DNA of 64,000 nt, taken from Caenimonas sp. SL110. Its GTDB lineage: Bacteria; Pseudomonadota; Gammaproteobacteria; Burkholderiales; Burkholderiaceae_C. The translations under genes were made by a program, and so were the position numbers. The stretch covers positions 1 to 64,000 of the forward strand of contig NZ_JANU01000022.1 of assembly GCF_001044395.1 (NCBI RefSeq), given 5' to 3'. This document shows, in pieces, positions 48,142 to 57,461 of this stretch; the stretch's first letter is position 1; each line of letters opens with the position of its first letter. The notes below the pieces were generated by a model. The model worked only from the letters and a program-made list of their open reading frames with translations. It was not told the DNA's origin and did not search any database.

Positions 48142-48428
48142 GATGGCTTGCATGGTGATTTTTACAATGAAATCAAGGACTTAGGCGGCATCCTTGAATC
48201 GATTTGCAGCAAAAAATCGTTCTAAATTAAGCACTTAGCGATAGCTGTGCAAGTGATACGTGAGCCCCAACTACTGTGTGAGCGGTTGTGAGGCAGGGCT
48301 GGAGTATGGAACTGGGCCAACGGCTGAGTTTTTAATTTGCCACAATGCCATGCGCATCCTCATTTATCTATTCATTTTTTTATTCTTCACTGTAGCATTA
48401 CCCAGAAATATCCATTCACAAATTGCGC

Positions 48429-49745
48429 ATGACGGACACTGCCCTGACCGACCGCGTCCGGCAAGCGATGAAGGCGGCCGGCGCTGCCCGCTCTGCCGAG
48501 TTGCAGGACATCTGCCAGGCGAGCCAGCCATCGATCTCCCGTGCCCTCGCGCCTTTGCTCGCTGCCGGCGAGGTCTTGCGCATTGGCCGCGCGCGGTCGC
48601 AGGCCTATGTCATGCCCCGGCTGGTGGATGGAATTGGCGGCTCGGCGCTGGTGCCGGTCATGCGCGTGGACGAACTCGGCGAGGTGACCCCCTTCGGCAC
48701 GCTGATTCCCGTGACTGGCAGCCGCTACTGGATGGAAGAGGAAGGCGGTGCAGGCAGTCTTCACGCGGGCCTGCCGTGGTTCATCACGGACATGCGTCCC
48801 CAGGGGTTTCTGGGCCGCGCCTTCGCGCAAGCCCATCCGCAATTGCAGCTCGCGGCAAACCCCGATCACTGGACCGACGACGACGTACTCAAGGCCCTGT
48901 GCGCCGCTGGAAGCGACCTTCCCGGCAACCTGCTCGTGGGCGCCGCATCGTTCGACCGATTCCTGCAGGCGCAGCCGCCCGAACGCGTTGAGAGCAAGCA
49001 GTTTCCCGATCTCGCAGATGCAGCCATGCGCGGTGCACTACCCGGCTCGTCGGCAGGGGGGGAGCAGCCGAAGTTCTGCGTCGTCGGCAGCGCTGGAAAA
49101 CCGGTGATCGTGAAGTTTTCACCAGCGGGCGAGTCGGCTGTCGAAGTGCGATGGCGCGACCTGCTCATTTGCGAACACATCGCGCTGGAAACGCTGGGCC
49201 AGGGCGAGGTAGAGGCCGCACGATCGACGCTGTCGTCAGCCAGGGGACGCGCCTTCCTGGAGATTGAGAGATTTGATCGCACGGCCAACGGCCGTATCGG
49301 CATGGTCTCGCTGCTGGCCTATGACGCGGAACATATCGGCCAGATGGACAACTGGGCAGCGACCGCGACGCGCATGGCATCGCGCAACCTGCTGCAGGAC
49401 GCCGATGCGGACAGGCTGAAACTGCTGGAAGCGTTTGGTCGCCTGATCGGCAACACCGACCGGCACTATGGAAATATCTCGCTGCTCATTCGCAGCGGTT
49501 CGTGGTCGCTGGCCCCAGCCTACGACATGCTGCCGATGATCTACGCGCCGATCAACGGCGAACTCATCGAGCGGGATTTCGATCCTGCGGCGCTGCGACC
49601 CACCGTCGACACATTGCGCCAGTGGACGCAGGCGGTGGACCTGGCCCTGCGCTACTGGAAGGCGCTGGCCAAAGACAAGCGCCTGTCACCCGGGTTTCGG
49701 TCGCGCTGTGCGCTGCACGCCGGGCAGCTCGCAGCAGCGAACTGA
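48429..49745 (+). CDS. YjjJ-like solitary HipA-family kinase
   Basis: A 438-residue protein: an N-terminal winged-helix-like segment (about 8-60) fused to a HipA-type Ser/Thr kinase. Kinase elements are complete: glycine/Gln loop SSAGGEQPKF (207-216), Lys229 in VIVKF, catalytic Asp344 in GNTDRHYGN and metal-binding Asp366 in PAYDM. HipA kinases phosphorylate aminoacyl-tRNA synthetases and cause growth arrest; E. coli YjjJ has this length and layout and, as here, no hipB gene beside it. The built-in DNA-binding region may replace the antitoxin. The start is ATG 48429; TTG 48423 is an alternative. Confidence 0.85.
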   Translation: MTDTALTDRVRQAMKAAGAARSAELQDICQASQPSISRALAPLLAAGEVLRIGRARSQAYVMPRLVDGIGGSALVPVMRVDELGEVTPFGTLIPVTGSRYWMEEEGGAGSLHAGLPWFITDMRPQGFLGRAFAQAHPQLQLAANPDHWTDDDVLKALCAAGSDLPGNLLVGAASFDRFLQAQPPERVESKQFPDLADAAMRGALPGSSAGGEQPKFCVVGSAGKPVIVKFSPAGESAVEVRWRDLLICEHIALETLGQGEVEAARSTLSSARGRAFLEIERFDRTANGRIGMVSLLAYDAEHIGQMDNWAATATRMASRNLLQDADADRLKLLEAFGRLIGNTDRHYGNISLLIRSGSWSLAPAYDMLPMIYAPINGELIERDFDPAALRPTVDTLRQWTQAVDLALRYWKALAKDKRLSPGFRSRCALHAGQLAAAN

Positions 49746-49749
49746 ACCG

Positions 49750-51075
49750 TCAAAGGATGTAGCGCGACAGGTCTTCGTTGTGGCTGAGCTCGTGCAGCCG
49801 CGTGTCGACATAGTTGGCATCGATGCGCACCGTCTGTCCGCTGAGCTTTGCCGCATCGAAACTCACTTCATCGAGCAGCCTTTCCATCACGGTTGCGAGC
49901 CGTCGCGCGCCGATGTTCTCGGTGCGCTCGTTCACCTGGAAAGCGATGTACGCCAGGCGCGTGATCGCATCGGGCGCGAACTCGAGCGTGACGCCTTCGG
50001 TTGCCAGCAGTGCCTGGTATTGCTTGACCAGCGAAGCGTGCGTCTGCGTGAGGATGGCCTCGAAGTCCTGCACCGAAAGCGACTGCAGCTCGACGCGAAT
50101 CGGCAGGCGCCCCTGCAACTCGGGGATGAGATCACTGGGCCGCGAGAGATGGAATGCGCCACTGGCGATGAACAGGATGTGGTCGGTGCGCATGGGGCCG
50201 TACTTGGTGGACACCGTGGTGCCTTCGACCAGCGGCAGCAGGTCGCGCTGCACGCCCTGGCGCGACACCTCAGCGCCACCGCCTTCGCCGCCGATGCTGC
50301 GCGATGCGACCTTGTCGATTTCGTCGATGAAGACGATGCCGTTCTGCTCTGCGTTGTGCAACGCAGCGGTGCGGATGTCGTCTTCATTCACCAGCTTGGC
50401 CGCCTCTTCGTCGACGAGGAGTTTCATCGCCTCGCCGATCTTGAGCTTGCGCGTTTTCTGCTTGCCGCCGCCGAACTGGCTGAACATGCCGCGCAACTGT
50501 TCGGTCATGTCTTCCATGCCGGCAGGGCCCATGATCTCCAGCTGCTGGCGCGCCTCGGCCAGGTCGATTTCGATGTCCTTGTCGTCAATCGACCCTTCAC
50601 GCAACTTCTTGCGGAAATTCTGGCGCGCGACGCCCTCGCCTGCCGCATCGTCACTGCGTTGCAGCGGAACCAGCACGTTGAGAATTCGCTCCTCGGCCGC
50701 GTCTTCGGCGCGGCTGCGCACCTTGCGCATCTCGGTCTCGCGGGTCTGCTTCACCGCGATTTCGGCGAGGTCGCGGATGATCGAATCCACGTCCTTGCCG
50801 ACATAGCCGACTTCGGTGAATTTCGTGGCTTCGACCTTGATGAACGGCGCATCGGCCAGCCGCGCGAGACGACGCGCGATCTCGGTCTTGCCGACACCGG
50901 TCGGTCCGATCATGAGAATGTTCTTGGGCGTGATTTCCACGCGCAGCTTGTCCTCGACCTGCTGGCGGCGCCACCGGTTGCGAAGGGCAATGGCGACTGC
51001 GCGCTTGGCAGCCGACTGACCGACGATGTGGTTGTCGAGTTCGGAGACGATTTCTTGCGGCGTCATGGAAGACAT
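49750..51075 (-). CDS. hslU: HslU ATPase of the HslUV protease
   Basis: A 441-residue AAA+ unfoldase. [17 protein letters not shown], Walker [10 protein letters not shown], Walker [10 protein letters not shown] and the C-terminal RYIL tail that activates HslV are present. The start agrees with homologues; a GTG 12 nt upstream is possible. It follows hslV by 43 nt. Confidence 0.97.
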   Translation of the reverse strand: MSSMTPQEIVSELDNHIVGQSAAKRAVAIALRNRWRRQQVEDKLRVEITPKNILMIGPTGVGKTEIARRLARLADAPFIKVEATKFTEVGYVGKDVDSIIRDLAEIAVKQTRETEMRKVRSRAEDAAEERILNVLVPLQRSDDAAGEGVARQNFRKKLREGSIDDKDIEIDLAEARQQLEIMGPAGMEDMTEQLRGMFSQFGGGKQKTRKLKIGEAMKLLVDEEAAKLVNEDDIRTAALHNAEQNGIVFIDEIDKVASRSIGGEGGGAEVSRQGVQRDLLPLVEGTTVSTKYGPMRTDHILFIASGAFHLSRPSDLIPELQGRLPIRVELQSLSVQDFEAILTQTHASLVKQYQALLATEGVTLEFAPDAITRLAYIAFQVNERTENIGARRLATVMERLLDEVSFDAAKLSGQTVRIDANYVDTRLHELSHNEDLSRYIL

Positions 51076-51118
51076 ATCAGCCCCCACTTCGCGCCTTGGG
51101 GCGGCCTGGCGTCGCTCA

Positions 51119-51667
51119 TCAAAGCTCCTCCACGGTGTGCTGCATGTTCGTATAGATGCAAAGCTCGCCAGCGATCTCCAGCGATTTCTTCACGATGTCG
51201 CGCGCGCTCAGTTGCGTGTTGTCGAGCAGGGCCTTGGCAGCCGCTTGCGCATACGCGCCGCCCGAGCCGATGGAGATGATGCCGTGCTCGGGTTCGAGCA
51301 CGTCGCCGTTGCCCGTGATGATGAGCGACGCGTCGGCATCGGCCACCGCCAGCATGGCTTCGAGCTTGCGCAGGACGCGATCGGTGCGCCAGTCCTTGGT
51401 GAGTTCGATGGCCGCGCGAACGAGCTGCCCCTGGTGCTTTTCGAGCTTGGCTTCAAAGCGCTCGAACAGCGTGAATGCATCGGCGGTGGCCCCCGCAAAC
51501 CCGGCCAGCACCTTGTCGTGATAGAGCTTGCGCACCTTGCGTGCCGAGCCCTTGACGACGATGTGGCCCAGGGTCACCTGTCCATCACCGCCAATAGCCA
51601 CCTGCCAGCGCCCGTTCGCATCCTTGCGGCGCACGCTGACGATTGTTGTTCCATGAAATTGTTCCAT
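51119..51667 (-). CDS. hslV: HslV peptidase subunit
   Basis: A 182-residue threonine peptidase (T1 family). The propeptide MEQFHG is followed by TTIVSVRR, so Thr7 would be the mature N-terminal nucleophile; the Lys and Asp of the site follow in the usual positions. ATG 51667 is chosen because the alternative ATG 51676 lies inside a sigma-32-type -10 box. It assembles with HslU encoded downstream. Confidence 0.95.
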   Translation of the reverse strand: MEQFHGTTIVSVRRKDANGRWQVAIGGDGQVTLGHIVVKGSARKVRKLYHDKVLAGFAGATADAFTLFERFEAKLEKHQGQLVRAAIELTKDWRTDRVLRKLEAMLAVADADASLIITGNGDVLEPEHGIISIGSGGAYAQAAAKALLDNTQLSARDIVKKSLEIAGELCIYTNMQHTVEEL

Positions 51668-51674
51668 CGCAGCC

Positions 51675-51703
51675 ATTTGGGGACGAGCCCTGCAGATTGC
51701 AAG
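51675..51703 (-). promoter_or_regulatory. Sigma-32-like heat-shock promoter of hslV
   Basis: CTTGCAA, 14-bp spacer, CCCCAAAT, close to the sigma-32 consensus CTTGAAA-N13-15-CCCCATnT. The -10 ends 7 nt before ATG 51667, so the transcript would begin at or next to the start codon. Confidence 0.65.
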
Positions 51704-51722
51704 GCGTCCGGCCGCACTGCTT

Positions 51723-53669
51723 TCAGTCCGCGCGGGCCAGCACCCGTGCGTGTTCGCTGATGCCGATCACGTTGAAGAACGCAGCGACCAGGCGATGCAC
51801 CTCGACGAACTGAACCTGCCGGCCCTCGGACTGGCGGGCCGTCACCCAGTTGAGCAGCGTGCCAGCGGCCGAGAAGTCGATGCGGATCAGGCGGGTGCAG
51901 GAGATGATCATCACATCGCCGCCGTGCAGCTTGGCTTCCAGCAGGTCGAAGGCCTCGGTCGCGTCGCCGAGCACCTGGCCGGCCAGCTCGACCGTGGTGA
52001 TGTTGGTCGACATCATCGAGTGCGCCGCCGATTGGGTGTCACCGTAGCCCATGCTCAGCCCGGAAGACAGCGAATCATGGAACGCCTCTCCGATGATCGT
52101 GTGGCCCGCCATGTAGCTGCCGTCGGCCTGCAAGGGCTTGAACTCGCAGCGTGCGCTGTCCCATGACGGCGGCGAGACTTCATACGTGACGCAATAGTCG
52201 AGCGCAACGAGCTCGAACTCATCGGGACGGTGCATGACCCGCAGCACTTCCATGCGCAGCTTCCACCACGCTGGATTCACGCCCTTGTCGCCCGAGGGCG
52301 TCGCGTTGCGCAGCACACGTTCGAAGTTCTCGGCGCCAATGAAACGCAGCTGCACGGGTTTGGCCGCCCAGCTCGTGAACAGCTTGGTGAGGCCCTCGAC
52401 GGCCGCCTCATCAATCACGTTGAGCTTGACCCATGACAGGCGCCAGGGTGCGGCCGCCTTGTTGAGCGCGGCGCTCATGGCCACGATGGTCTGCGTGCCA
52501 AGGGTGGCAGGGCATGTCCAGTGGGGTGCCTGCTGCGCGGCGCTGGCTGGCGCACTGGCCGGTGCGTTCATGCGCGCGACGGCCTCGGGAATCGAAAACC
52601 ACTGCGGCGCCGAGCGACCGAAGCGCCCTGCGAAATCAATTGCAGCGCTTTCAAACCGGTCCTGCTGGCCGGTCGCGCGGTAAAGGTCGAACAGGGTCAG
52701 CCAGGTCTCATCGTGATCGATCCGTGGGCCGTTGGGACCCAGCACATCCATCAGCCCTGCCTCCGCACCCGCATCGTCACCATTGGCAAAGCGGATCGCC
52801 GCCTCCTCGAGTTCGGGGTCATGCGCGAACTCGTCCACGTCGATCGCAAACAGCTTGGACGACGTGAAGCCGTTTGCCATGCTGTCGGCAGACGGTGCAC
52901 TGGCCGGTACAGAGTGCGGTGAAAACATCGACGGCGGCGAACGCGGCGGTGCAGGCACCGGCACCCGGTTGGACCCCTGGAAAGATGAAGGGGGCTGAGA
53001 TGCGGCCGCCTGCGACGGCGTTTGCAAAAACGAGGGGGCCACCGATTCCTGCGGAATCGACAGCTGGTTGTCCATCAGCGGCAGGTCTGCTTCCTGGGTG
53101 GGCGCCTCATAGGCCGCAGCCGAAGCCGACTGCAGCGAGTCATCGGGCTGCCCGGAGTTCAGCGCATTGCGCGCCGCAGCTTCCAGCTCCTGGGGCGATG
53201 TCTTGTTGTACGCCGTCGAGCGAAGCGGCGCACCGGGCGCCTGCCGTCCTGCTTCACCCATGGAGGAAACGGGGAAGTTCGTGCTGCTGCCAGCGCGGGT
53301 GGACGCGTCGCCATGCTTGGTCTTCCACCATTGCATGGACATCTGTGCTTCGATCTCGTCGATCTTCTTCAGTGTCGTGGCCCTGTCGTCCGGCTTGGAC
53401 GGCATGGAACTCTGGAAGAAAGATGGACGTGCGGCGGGGTCCTGTCCGGCCATGACTTCGCTGCGCCGCATCTTGCGCAGCATGTCGAACTCACGCTTGC
53501 GCACGAAGTCGTTACGCCGCTTGCGCTCGATCATCTCCTTGAGCATCTGCTTGGAGTACGAGCTCTCGCGGTCGGCCTCTTGCTGGTCGAGGTCGGCCCA
53601 GTTCGTCGTCGGGTTCTTGACGAACTTCACCACCTTCGACAACAGGCCGGCGTTTTCGTCCTTCGACAT
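51723..53669 (-). CDS. Large STAS-domain protein of unknown function
   Basis: A 648-residue soluble protein. The N-terminal ~110 residues are highly charged and probably coiled coil ([16 protein letters not shown] region). A long Ser/Pro/Gln-rich disordered stretch follows to about 260. A helical repeat-like part ([20 protein letters not shown]) and a C-terminal STAS/MlaB-like domain ([17 protein letters not shown] ... [15 protein letters not shown]) complete it. STAS domains act as anti-sigma antagonists or in lipid transport complexes, but no partner is adjacent. It lies between dksA and hslV on the same strand. Specific role unknown. Confidence 0.78.
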   Translation of the reverse strand: MSKDENAGLLSKVVKFVKNPTTNWADLDQQEADRESSYSKQMLKEMIERKRRNDFVRKREFDMLRKMRRSEVMAGQDPAARPSFFQSSMPSKPDDRATTLKKIDEIEAQMSMQWWKTKHGDASTRAGSSTNFPVSSMGEAGRQAPGAPLRSTAYNKTSPQELEAAARNALNSGQPDDSLQSASAAAYEAPTQEADLPLMDNQLSIPQESVAPSFLQTPSQAAASQPPSSFQGSNRVPVPAPPRSPPSMFSPHSVPASAPSADSMANGFTSSKLFAIDVDEFAHDPELEEAAIRFANGDDAGAEAGLMDVLGPNGPRIDHDETWLTLFDLYRATGQQDRFESAAIDFAGRFGRSAPQWFSIPEAVARMNAPASAPASAAQQAPHWTCPATLGTQTIVAMSAALNKAAAPWRLSWVKLNVIDEAAVEGLTKLFTSWAAKPVQLRFIGAENFERVLRNATPSGDKGVNPAWWKLRMEVLRVMHRPDEFELVALDYCVTYEVSPPSWDSARCEFKPLQADGSYMAGHTIIGEAFHDSLSSGLSMGYGDTQSAAHSMMSTNITTVELAGQVLGDATEAFDLLEAKLHGGDVMIISCTRLIRIDFSAAGTLLNWVTARQSEGRQVQFVEVHRLVAAFFNVIGISEHARVLARAD

Positions 53670-53754
53670 GGCTATAGGTAGGGCGTAACTTTACGGGACG
53701 GGTTCACACGCATATCTTCGCAGGACATTGTGCACGTCCGGCAAAGGCCTCGGT

Positions 53755-54849
53755 CTAGTCCCCGAACATCTTCTGCTTGAGCTCTCGGCGCTGTTGCGCT
53801 TCAAGGGAGAGAGTGGCGGTCGGACGTGCCAGCAGGCGGCCAACGCCGATCGGCTCGCCCGTCTCGTCGCAATAGCCATAGTCACCCGCATCGATGCGCC
53901 CAATGGACTGCTCGATCTTCTTGAGCAGCTTGCGCTCGCGGTCGCGCGTACGCAGCTCAAGTGCGTGCTCTTCCTCGATGGTGGCGCGGTCGGCCGGGTC
54001 AGGAACGATGACGGTGTCTTCGCGCAGGTGCTCGGTGGTCTCGCCGGCGCTGGCCAGGATCTCGTTCTTGAGCACCGTCAGCTTCAGGCGAAAGAACGCC
54101 ATCTGCTTTTCATTCATGTACTCCGTGTCAGGCATGGCCATGACTTCGGCATCGGTGAGTTCAGCGGCGGACTTGGTCTTCCAGTTGTTCGCGAGCTTGG
54201 GATCTTTTTTGACCGCCAGGATCGGCGGGGGAGTCAGAACAGTGTCGGCCATTGTTTGTATGTAACTTGCTTTGGCGGCTGTGGAGGCCACGGATTGCGC
54301 CATGGATGGCACCGTGATCTGCGCGAGCCGCGCTGATGGTTTGGTTGCCCGGGCCGGTTCCTGCGCCGTCGTGGCCGCGTCGGGACGCGGTGGCATGACG
54401 CGCGAATGAACCGCCACAGGTGTCGCCGCTGGTGTCACCGCCTTTGCCGTCTTGTCGACGGCCTTTGCGGAAACGACAGGACTTGCGGCAGCGGCCTTGG
54501 GCTTGCTGGTGGCCGGCGCCGTGGCTGCCGCTGGGGCTGCCTTGGGCGACGGATCGGGTTTCTTGTTGGCAGGCTTTGTCACCGGGGCGGCTGCCTTTTT
54601 TGCAGGGGGAGAAACTTTCTTGGCCGCCGGGGGGACGGGTTTGGGTGCGGATTTTGCCGCTGGCTTCGGTGGCGCCTTGACAGCCTTGACGGCTGGTTTG
54701 GCTGCGGGCTTGGCCGCCTTCTTCGCCGGTGGTTTCGCCGCCGCTTTCACGGCTGGCTTTGCAGCCGGTTTTGTCACTGCCTTGGTCGCTGCCTTGGTCA
54801 CTGACCTGGTTTTTACTGCCGGCTTTGAAGCCTTGGTCGAAGCTTTCAC
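53755..54849 (-). CDS. dksA: DksA with a histone-H1-like N-terminal extension
   Basis: A 364-residue protein. The C-terminal ~130 residues are DksA, the RNA-polymerase secondary-channel factor of the stringent response, with coiled-coil tip DPADRA. The Zn finger keeps only Cys327; the other three ligands are Thr, Ser and Ala, so it is a cysteine-poor, probably Zn-independent DksA as in many Burkholderiales. The N-terminal ~215 residues are a Lys/Ala/Pro repeat tail (PAAKPAVKAAAK-type units) resembling histone H1 or AlgP, expected to bind DNA or RNA. The start is GTG with GAGGAG upstream; a TATAAC -10 candidate lies at 54944-54949. Confidence 0.88.
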   Translation of the reverse strand: MKASTKASKPAVKTRSVTKAATKAVTKPAAKPAVKAAAKPPAKKAAKPAAKPAVKAVKAPPKPAAKSAPKPVPPAAKKVSPPAKKAAAPVTKPANKKPDPSPKAAPAAATAPATSKPKAAAASPVVSAKAVDKTAKAVTPAATPVAVHSRVMPPRPDAATTAQEPARATKPSARLAQITVPSMAQSVASTAAKASYIQTMADTVLTPPPILAVKKDPKLANNWKTKSAAELTDAEVMAMPDTEYMNEKQMAFFRLKLTVLKNEILASAGETTEHLREDTVIVPDPADRATIEEEHALELRTRDRERKLLKKIEQSIGRIDAGDYGYCDETGEPIGVGRLLARPTATLSLEAQQRRELKQKMFGD

Positions 54850-55099
54850 TTCCTGTCTCCTCGCATCCACAGCCGCGGCATGGCCCTGCCCCTGGTCCGC
54901 GGTTGTTCCTCTGTGTGATGCCCTGTCGCTTTCATGAGAGCGAGTTATACCCTGATTGTTGGGCACATGGCCCTCCCGGTTGGGGTTTTCACCCCCGGTC
55001 CCGGTTCGCGCGGTGCCAAATGGAAATCCCATCAGTTGCAGAATCGAGACAATCATCGGGGCCACGCCCTCGCTTGTTTTTGGAAGGCGCTAGCCTAAC

Positions 55100-56164
55100 T
55101 CAAAGAAGGCACTGTTCCAGGCCCTGGAGGAAGATATCTTTGGGCAGGTCGATTCCGATGAAAACCATCTTGCTGTTGGGCTTCTCGCCGTCGGCCCACT
55201 TGGGGCCCAGATCGCTGCCCATGAGCTGGTGCACACCCTGGAAGATGACCTTGCGCTCGGTGCCGTTCATGAACAGCACCCCCTTGTAGCGCAGCATCTT
55301 GGGGCCGTAGATATTGACGATGGCCCCCAGAAAGTCCTCCAGCCGCGCCGGGTCGAAGGCCCGATCGGACTTGAAGACAAAGCTCTTGACGTCGTCGTCA
55401 TGGTGGTGATGGTGGCCATGTCCCTCGTGCGCATGCGAGGGGTGATCGCAGTTCTCGCCATGTTCATGGTCGTGACCATGGGCATGGTCGTGGCCGTGGT
55501 CGTCCGCTTCTTTCAGGAAGTCAGGGTCGATGTCGAGCTTGGCATTGAGGTTGAAGCCGCGCAGGTCGAACACCTCGCTCAGCTTCACGTCACCGAAATG
55601 GACGGCCCGTTGCGGCGCGCGCGGGTTCATGTGTTTCAGGCGGTGGATGAGCGCGTCGACTTCATCCTTGGCAACCAGGTCGGTCTTGCTGATGAAGATC
55701 TGGTCGGCGAAGCCCACCTGGCGGCGCGCTTCCTGCCTCTCGTTGAGCTGCTCGGCTGCGTGCTTGGCGTCGACCAGGGTCAGGATGGAGTCAAGAAGGT
55801 AGGTCTCGGCAATCTCGTCGTCCATGAAAAACGTCTGGGCGACCGGGCCCGGGTCGGCCAGACCGGTTGTCTCGATGACCACGCGATCGAAATCCAGCAG
55901 GCCCTTGCGCTTTTTCTCGGCCAGGTCGCGCAGGGTTTCGCGCAGGTCTTCGCGGATCGTGCAGCAGATGCAGCCATTGCTCATCTGGATGATCTGCTCT
56001 TTCGATTCGGTCACCAGGATGTCGCTGTCGATGTTTTCTTCGCCGAATTCGTTTTCGATCACGGCAATCTTCTGGCCGTGCGCCTCGGTCAGCACCCGCT
56101 TGAGCAGCGTCGTCTTGCCCGAGCCGAGAAAGCCGGTGAGGATGGTGGCGGGGATAAGGCTCAT
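55100..56164 (-). CDS. COG0523/CobW-family GTPase, putative metallochaperone
   Basis: A 354-residue G3E GTPase. Walker A GFLGSGKTTLLKR, the metal motif CICC, Walker B-like VVIETTGLADP and base-recognition SKTDLV are present. A histidine/aspartate-rich stretch (about residues 235-275, repeated HDH/HGH units) precedes the CobW C-terminal domain (about 275-354), as in Zn- or cobalt-handling members (YjiA, ZigA-type). It lies upstream of dksA on the same strand, but a 250-nt gap separates them. The metal and client are unknown. Confidence 0.9.
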   Translation of the reverse strand: MSLIPATILTGFLGSGKTTLLKRVLTEAHGQKIAVIENEFGEENIDSDILVTESKEQIIQMSNGCICCTIREDLRETLRDLAEKKRKGLLDFDRVVIETTGLADPGPVAQTFFMDDEIAETYLLDSILTLVDAKHAAEQLNERQEARRQVGFADQIFISKTDLVAKDEVDALIHRLKHMNPRAPQRAVHFGDVKLSEVFDLRGFNLNAKLDIDPDFLKEADDHGHDHAHGHDHEHGENCDHPSHAHEGHGHHHHHDDDVKSFVFKSDRAFDPARLEDFLGAIVNIYGPKMLRYKGVLFMNGTERKVIFQGVHQLMGSDLGPKWADGEKPNSKMVFIGIDLPKDIFLQGLEQCLL

Positions 56165-56198
56165 GGGTACTCCTTGGGGAACCGGGTAGTTTATGAGG

Positions 56199-57386
56199 TC
56201 ACTGGACTTTCTTCAGGACCACCAGGCCTTTGAGGTACTCCCCTTCCGGGAATTCCAGCGTCATCGGGTGATCCGGCGCGCCGCCCAGCCGCTCGGTGAT
56301 GAAGCCGTCCACGCCCGCATCCGCGCCAGCAGACGCCACGATCTTGTGGAACAGGTCGGCACTGATGCCCCCGGAGCACGAATAGGTAAAGAGCACGCCA
56401 CCGGGCTCCAGCAGCTTGAAGGCCAGGCGGTTGATGTCCTTGTACGCGCGGGCCGCGCGCTCGGCGTGCGCTGCCGTGGGAGCCAGCTTGGGTGGGTCCA
56501 GGATGATCGCGTCGAACGTGCGCCCCTCCTCGATGAAGCGCCGCATGGAGCCATTCACATCGGCGTCCATAAAGTCCGTGCGCGCGGCGTCGAAGCCGTT
56601 CAGGGCGACGTTGGCGGCGGCCCGCTCCAGTGCCGGCGCCGATGAGTCGATCGAGGTGACGTGGGCCGCTCCGCCCGACAGGGCCGCAACGGTGAATCCG
56701 CCCGTGTAGCAGTAGCAATTGAGGACGCGCTGGAACTGAAGGCGCCGGGTGTGGGCCGCGAATTTCGCGCGGCTGTCACGCTGGTCCAGGTAGAAACCTG
56801 TCTTGTGACCGGTTGCGATGTCGAGCGTGAGCTTCCAGTCGTGCTCAGTGATGGTGAGTTGCGTCGGACCCTCGCCGCGCAGCCATCCCGCCGCCGGCTG
56901 GAGCCCTTCGAGCGCGCGCGAGCTGGTGTCCGACCGCTCATAAAGCCGCGTCAGACCGGTGGCCGCGAGCAGCGCGTCGGCCAGCACCGGCTTGAAGCGC
57001 TCGGCGCCTGCCGACAAAAACTGCGCCACCAACGTGTCCGCATAACGATCGACGATCAGCCCCGGCAGCCCGTCCGATTCACCGTGCACCAGCCGCATCG
57101 AGTCGCTCTGGATGTCCAGTCGCGTCCTCGCACGCACGGCCGTTTGCACCCGCTGCGCCAGGAAGGCTGCATCGATGCGCTGCGCTTCGTCAAAGCTCCA
57201 GACCCGCGCACGGATTTTCGACTCGGGGCTGAAAGACGCCCAGGCCAGGAATTCACCCTTGGCCGAATCGATGCGCACGGTCTCACCTGCGTCGCCCCCA
57301 CCCTTGGCAATGGCCGAGTCGAACACCCAGGGATGGCGGCGCTGCAGCGAGCGCTCCTTGCCTTCACGTAGCCGTATTGATTTCAT
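56199..57386 (-). CDS. rlmI: 23S rRNA m5C1962 methyltransferase (RlmI family)
   Basis: A 395-residue rRNA methyltransferase. An N-terminal PUA domain (RHPWVFDSAI) precedes a SAM domain with NCYCYTGGFTVAAL, LDPPKLA and the catalytic YSCSGG cysteine. The start at 57386 matches homologues and lies 6 nt after a GACAAT box. Confidence 0.92.
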   Translation of the reverse strand: MKSIRLREGKERSLQRRHPWVFDSAIAKGGGDAGETVRIDSAKGEFLAWASFSPESKIRARVWSFDEAQRIDAAFLAQRVQTAVRARTRLDIQSDSMRLVHGESDGLPGLIVDRYADTLVAQFLSAGAERFKPVLADALLAATGLTRLYERSDTSSRALEGLQPAAGWLRGEGPTQLTITEHDWKLTLDIATGHKTGFYLDQRDSRAKFAAHTRRLQFQRVLNCYCYTGGFTVAALSGGAAHVTSIDSSAPALERAAANVALNGFDAARTDFMDADVNGSMRRFIEEGRTFDAIILDPPKLAPTAAHAERAARAYKDINRLAFKLLEPGGVLFTYSCSGGISADLFHKIVASAGADAGVDGFITERLGGAPDHPMTLEFPEGEYLKGLVVLKKVQ

Positions 57387-57392
57387 CTGCGT

Positions 57393-57398
57393 ATTGTC
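57393..57398 (-). promoter_or_regulatory. Candidate -10 (GACAAT) of rlmI
   Basis: GACAAT ends 6 nt before the rlmI ATG; there is no Shine-Dalgarno. Confidence 0.45.
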
Positions 57399-57461
57399 GG
57401 GCGCGCGACCAAACACCGGTTCGGCGCAGAGCACAATGGCGCCCCGAGGAGAAATTCATCC

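Larger units (their letters stand above)
48034..48428. other. 395-nt AT-rich divergent gap, mraZ / YjjJ-like gene
   Basis: The gap is clearly richer in A and T than its surroundings. The mraZ-proximal part holds a promoter and MraZ-type boxes. The part near the kinase gene holds T-rich tracts and an ATGCGCAT palindrome (48350-48357) but no firm promoter. No antitoxin-like ORF was found. Confidence 0.55.

Noticed and set aside
48240..48428. Hidden HipB-like antitoxin upstream of the YjjJ-like kinase
   Set aside because: No ORF with a helix-turn-helix pattern on either strand; the AT-rich stretch has frequent stops.
49708..51279. Plus-strand open frame of 523 codons opposite hslU
   Set aside because: Shadow of hslU with no recognisable motif.
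54400..54849. Possible mobile or satellite repeat in the GC-rich stretch
   Set aside because: It is in frame and codes for the Lys/Ala/Pro tail of the DksA fusion.
55380..55510. CATGGTCATG-type short repeats as a regulatory array
   Set aside because: They are codons of the His/Asp-rich region of the CobW-like GTPase.
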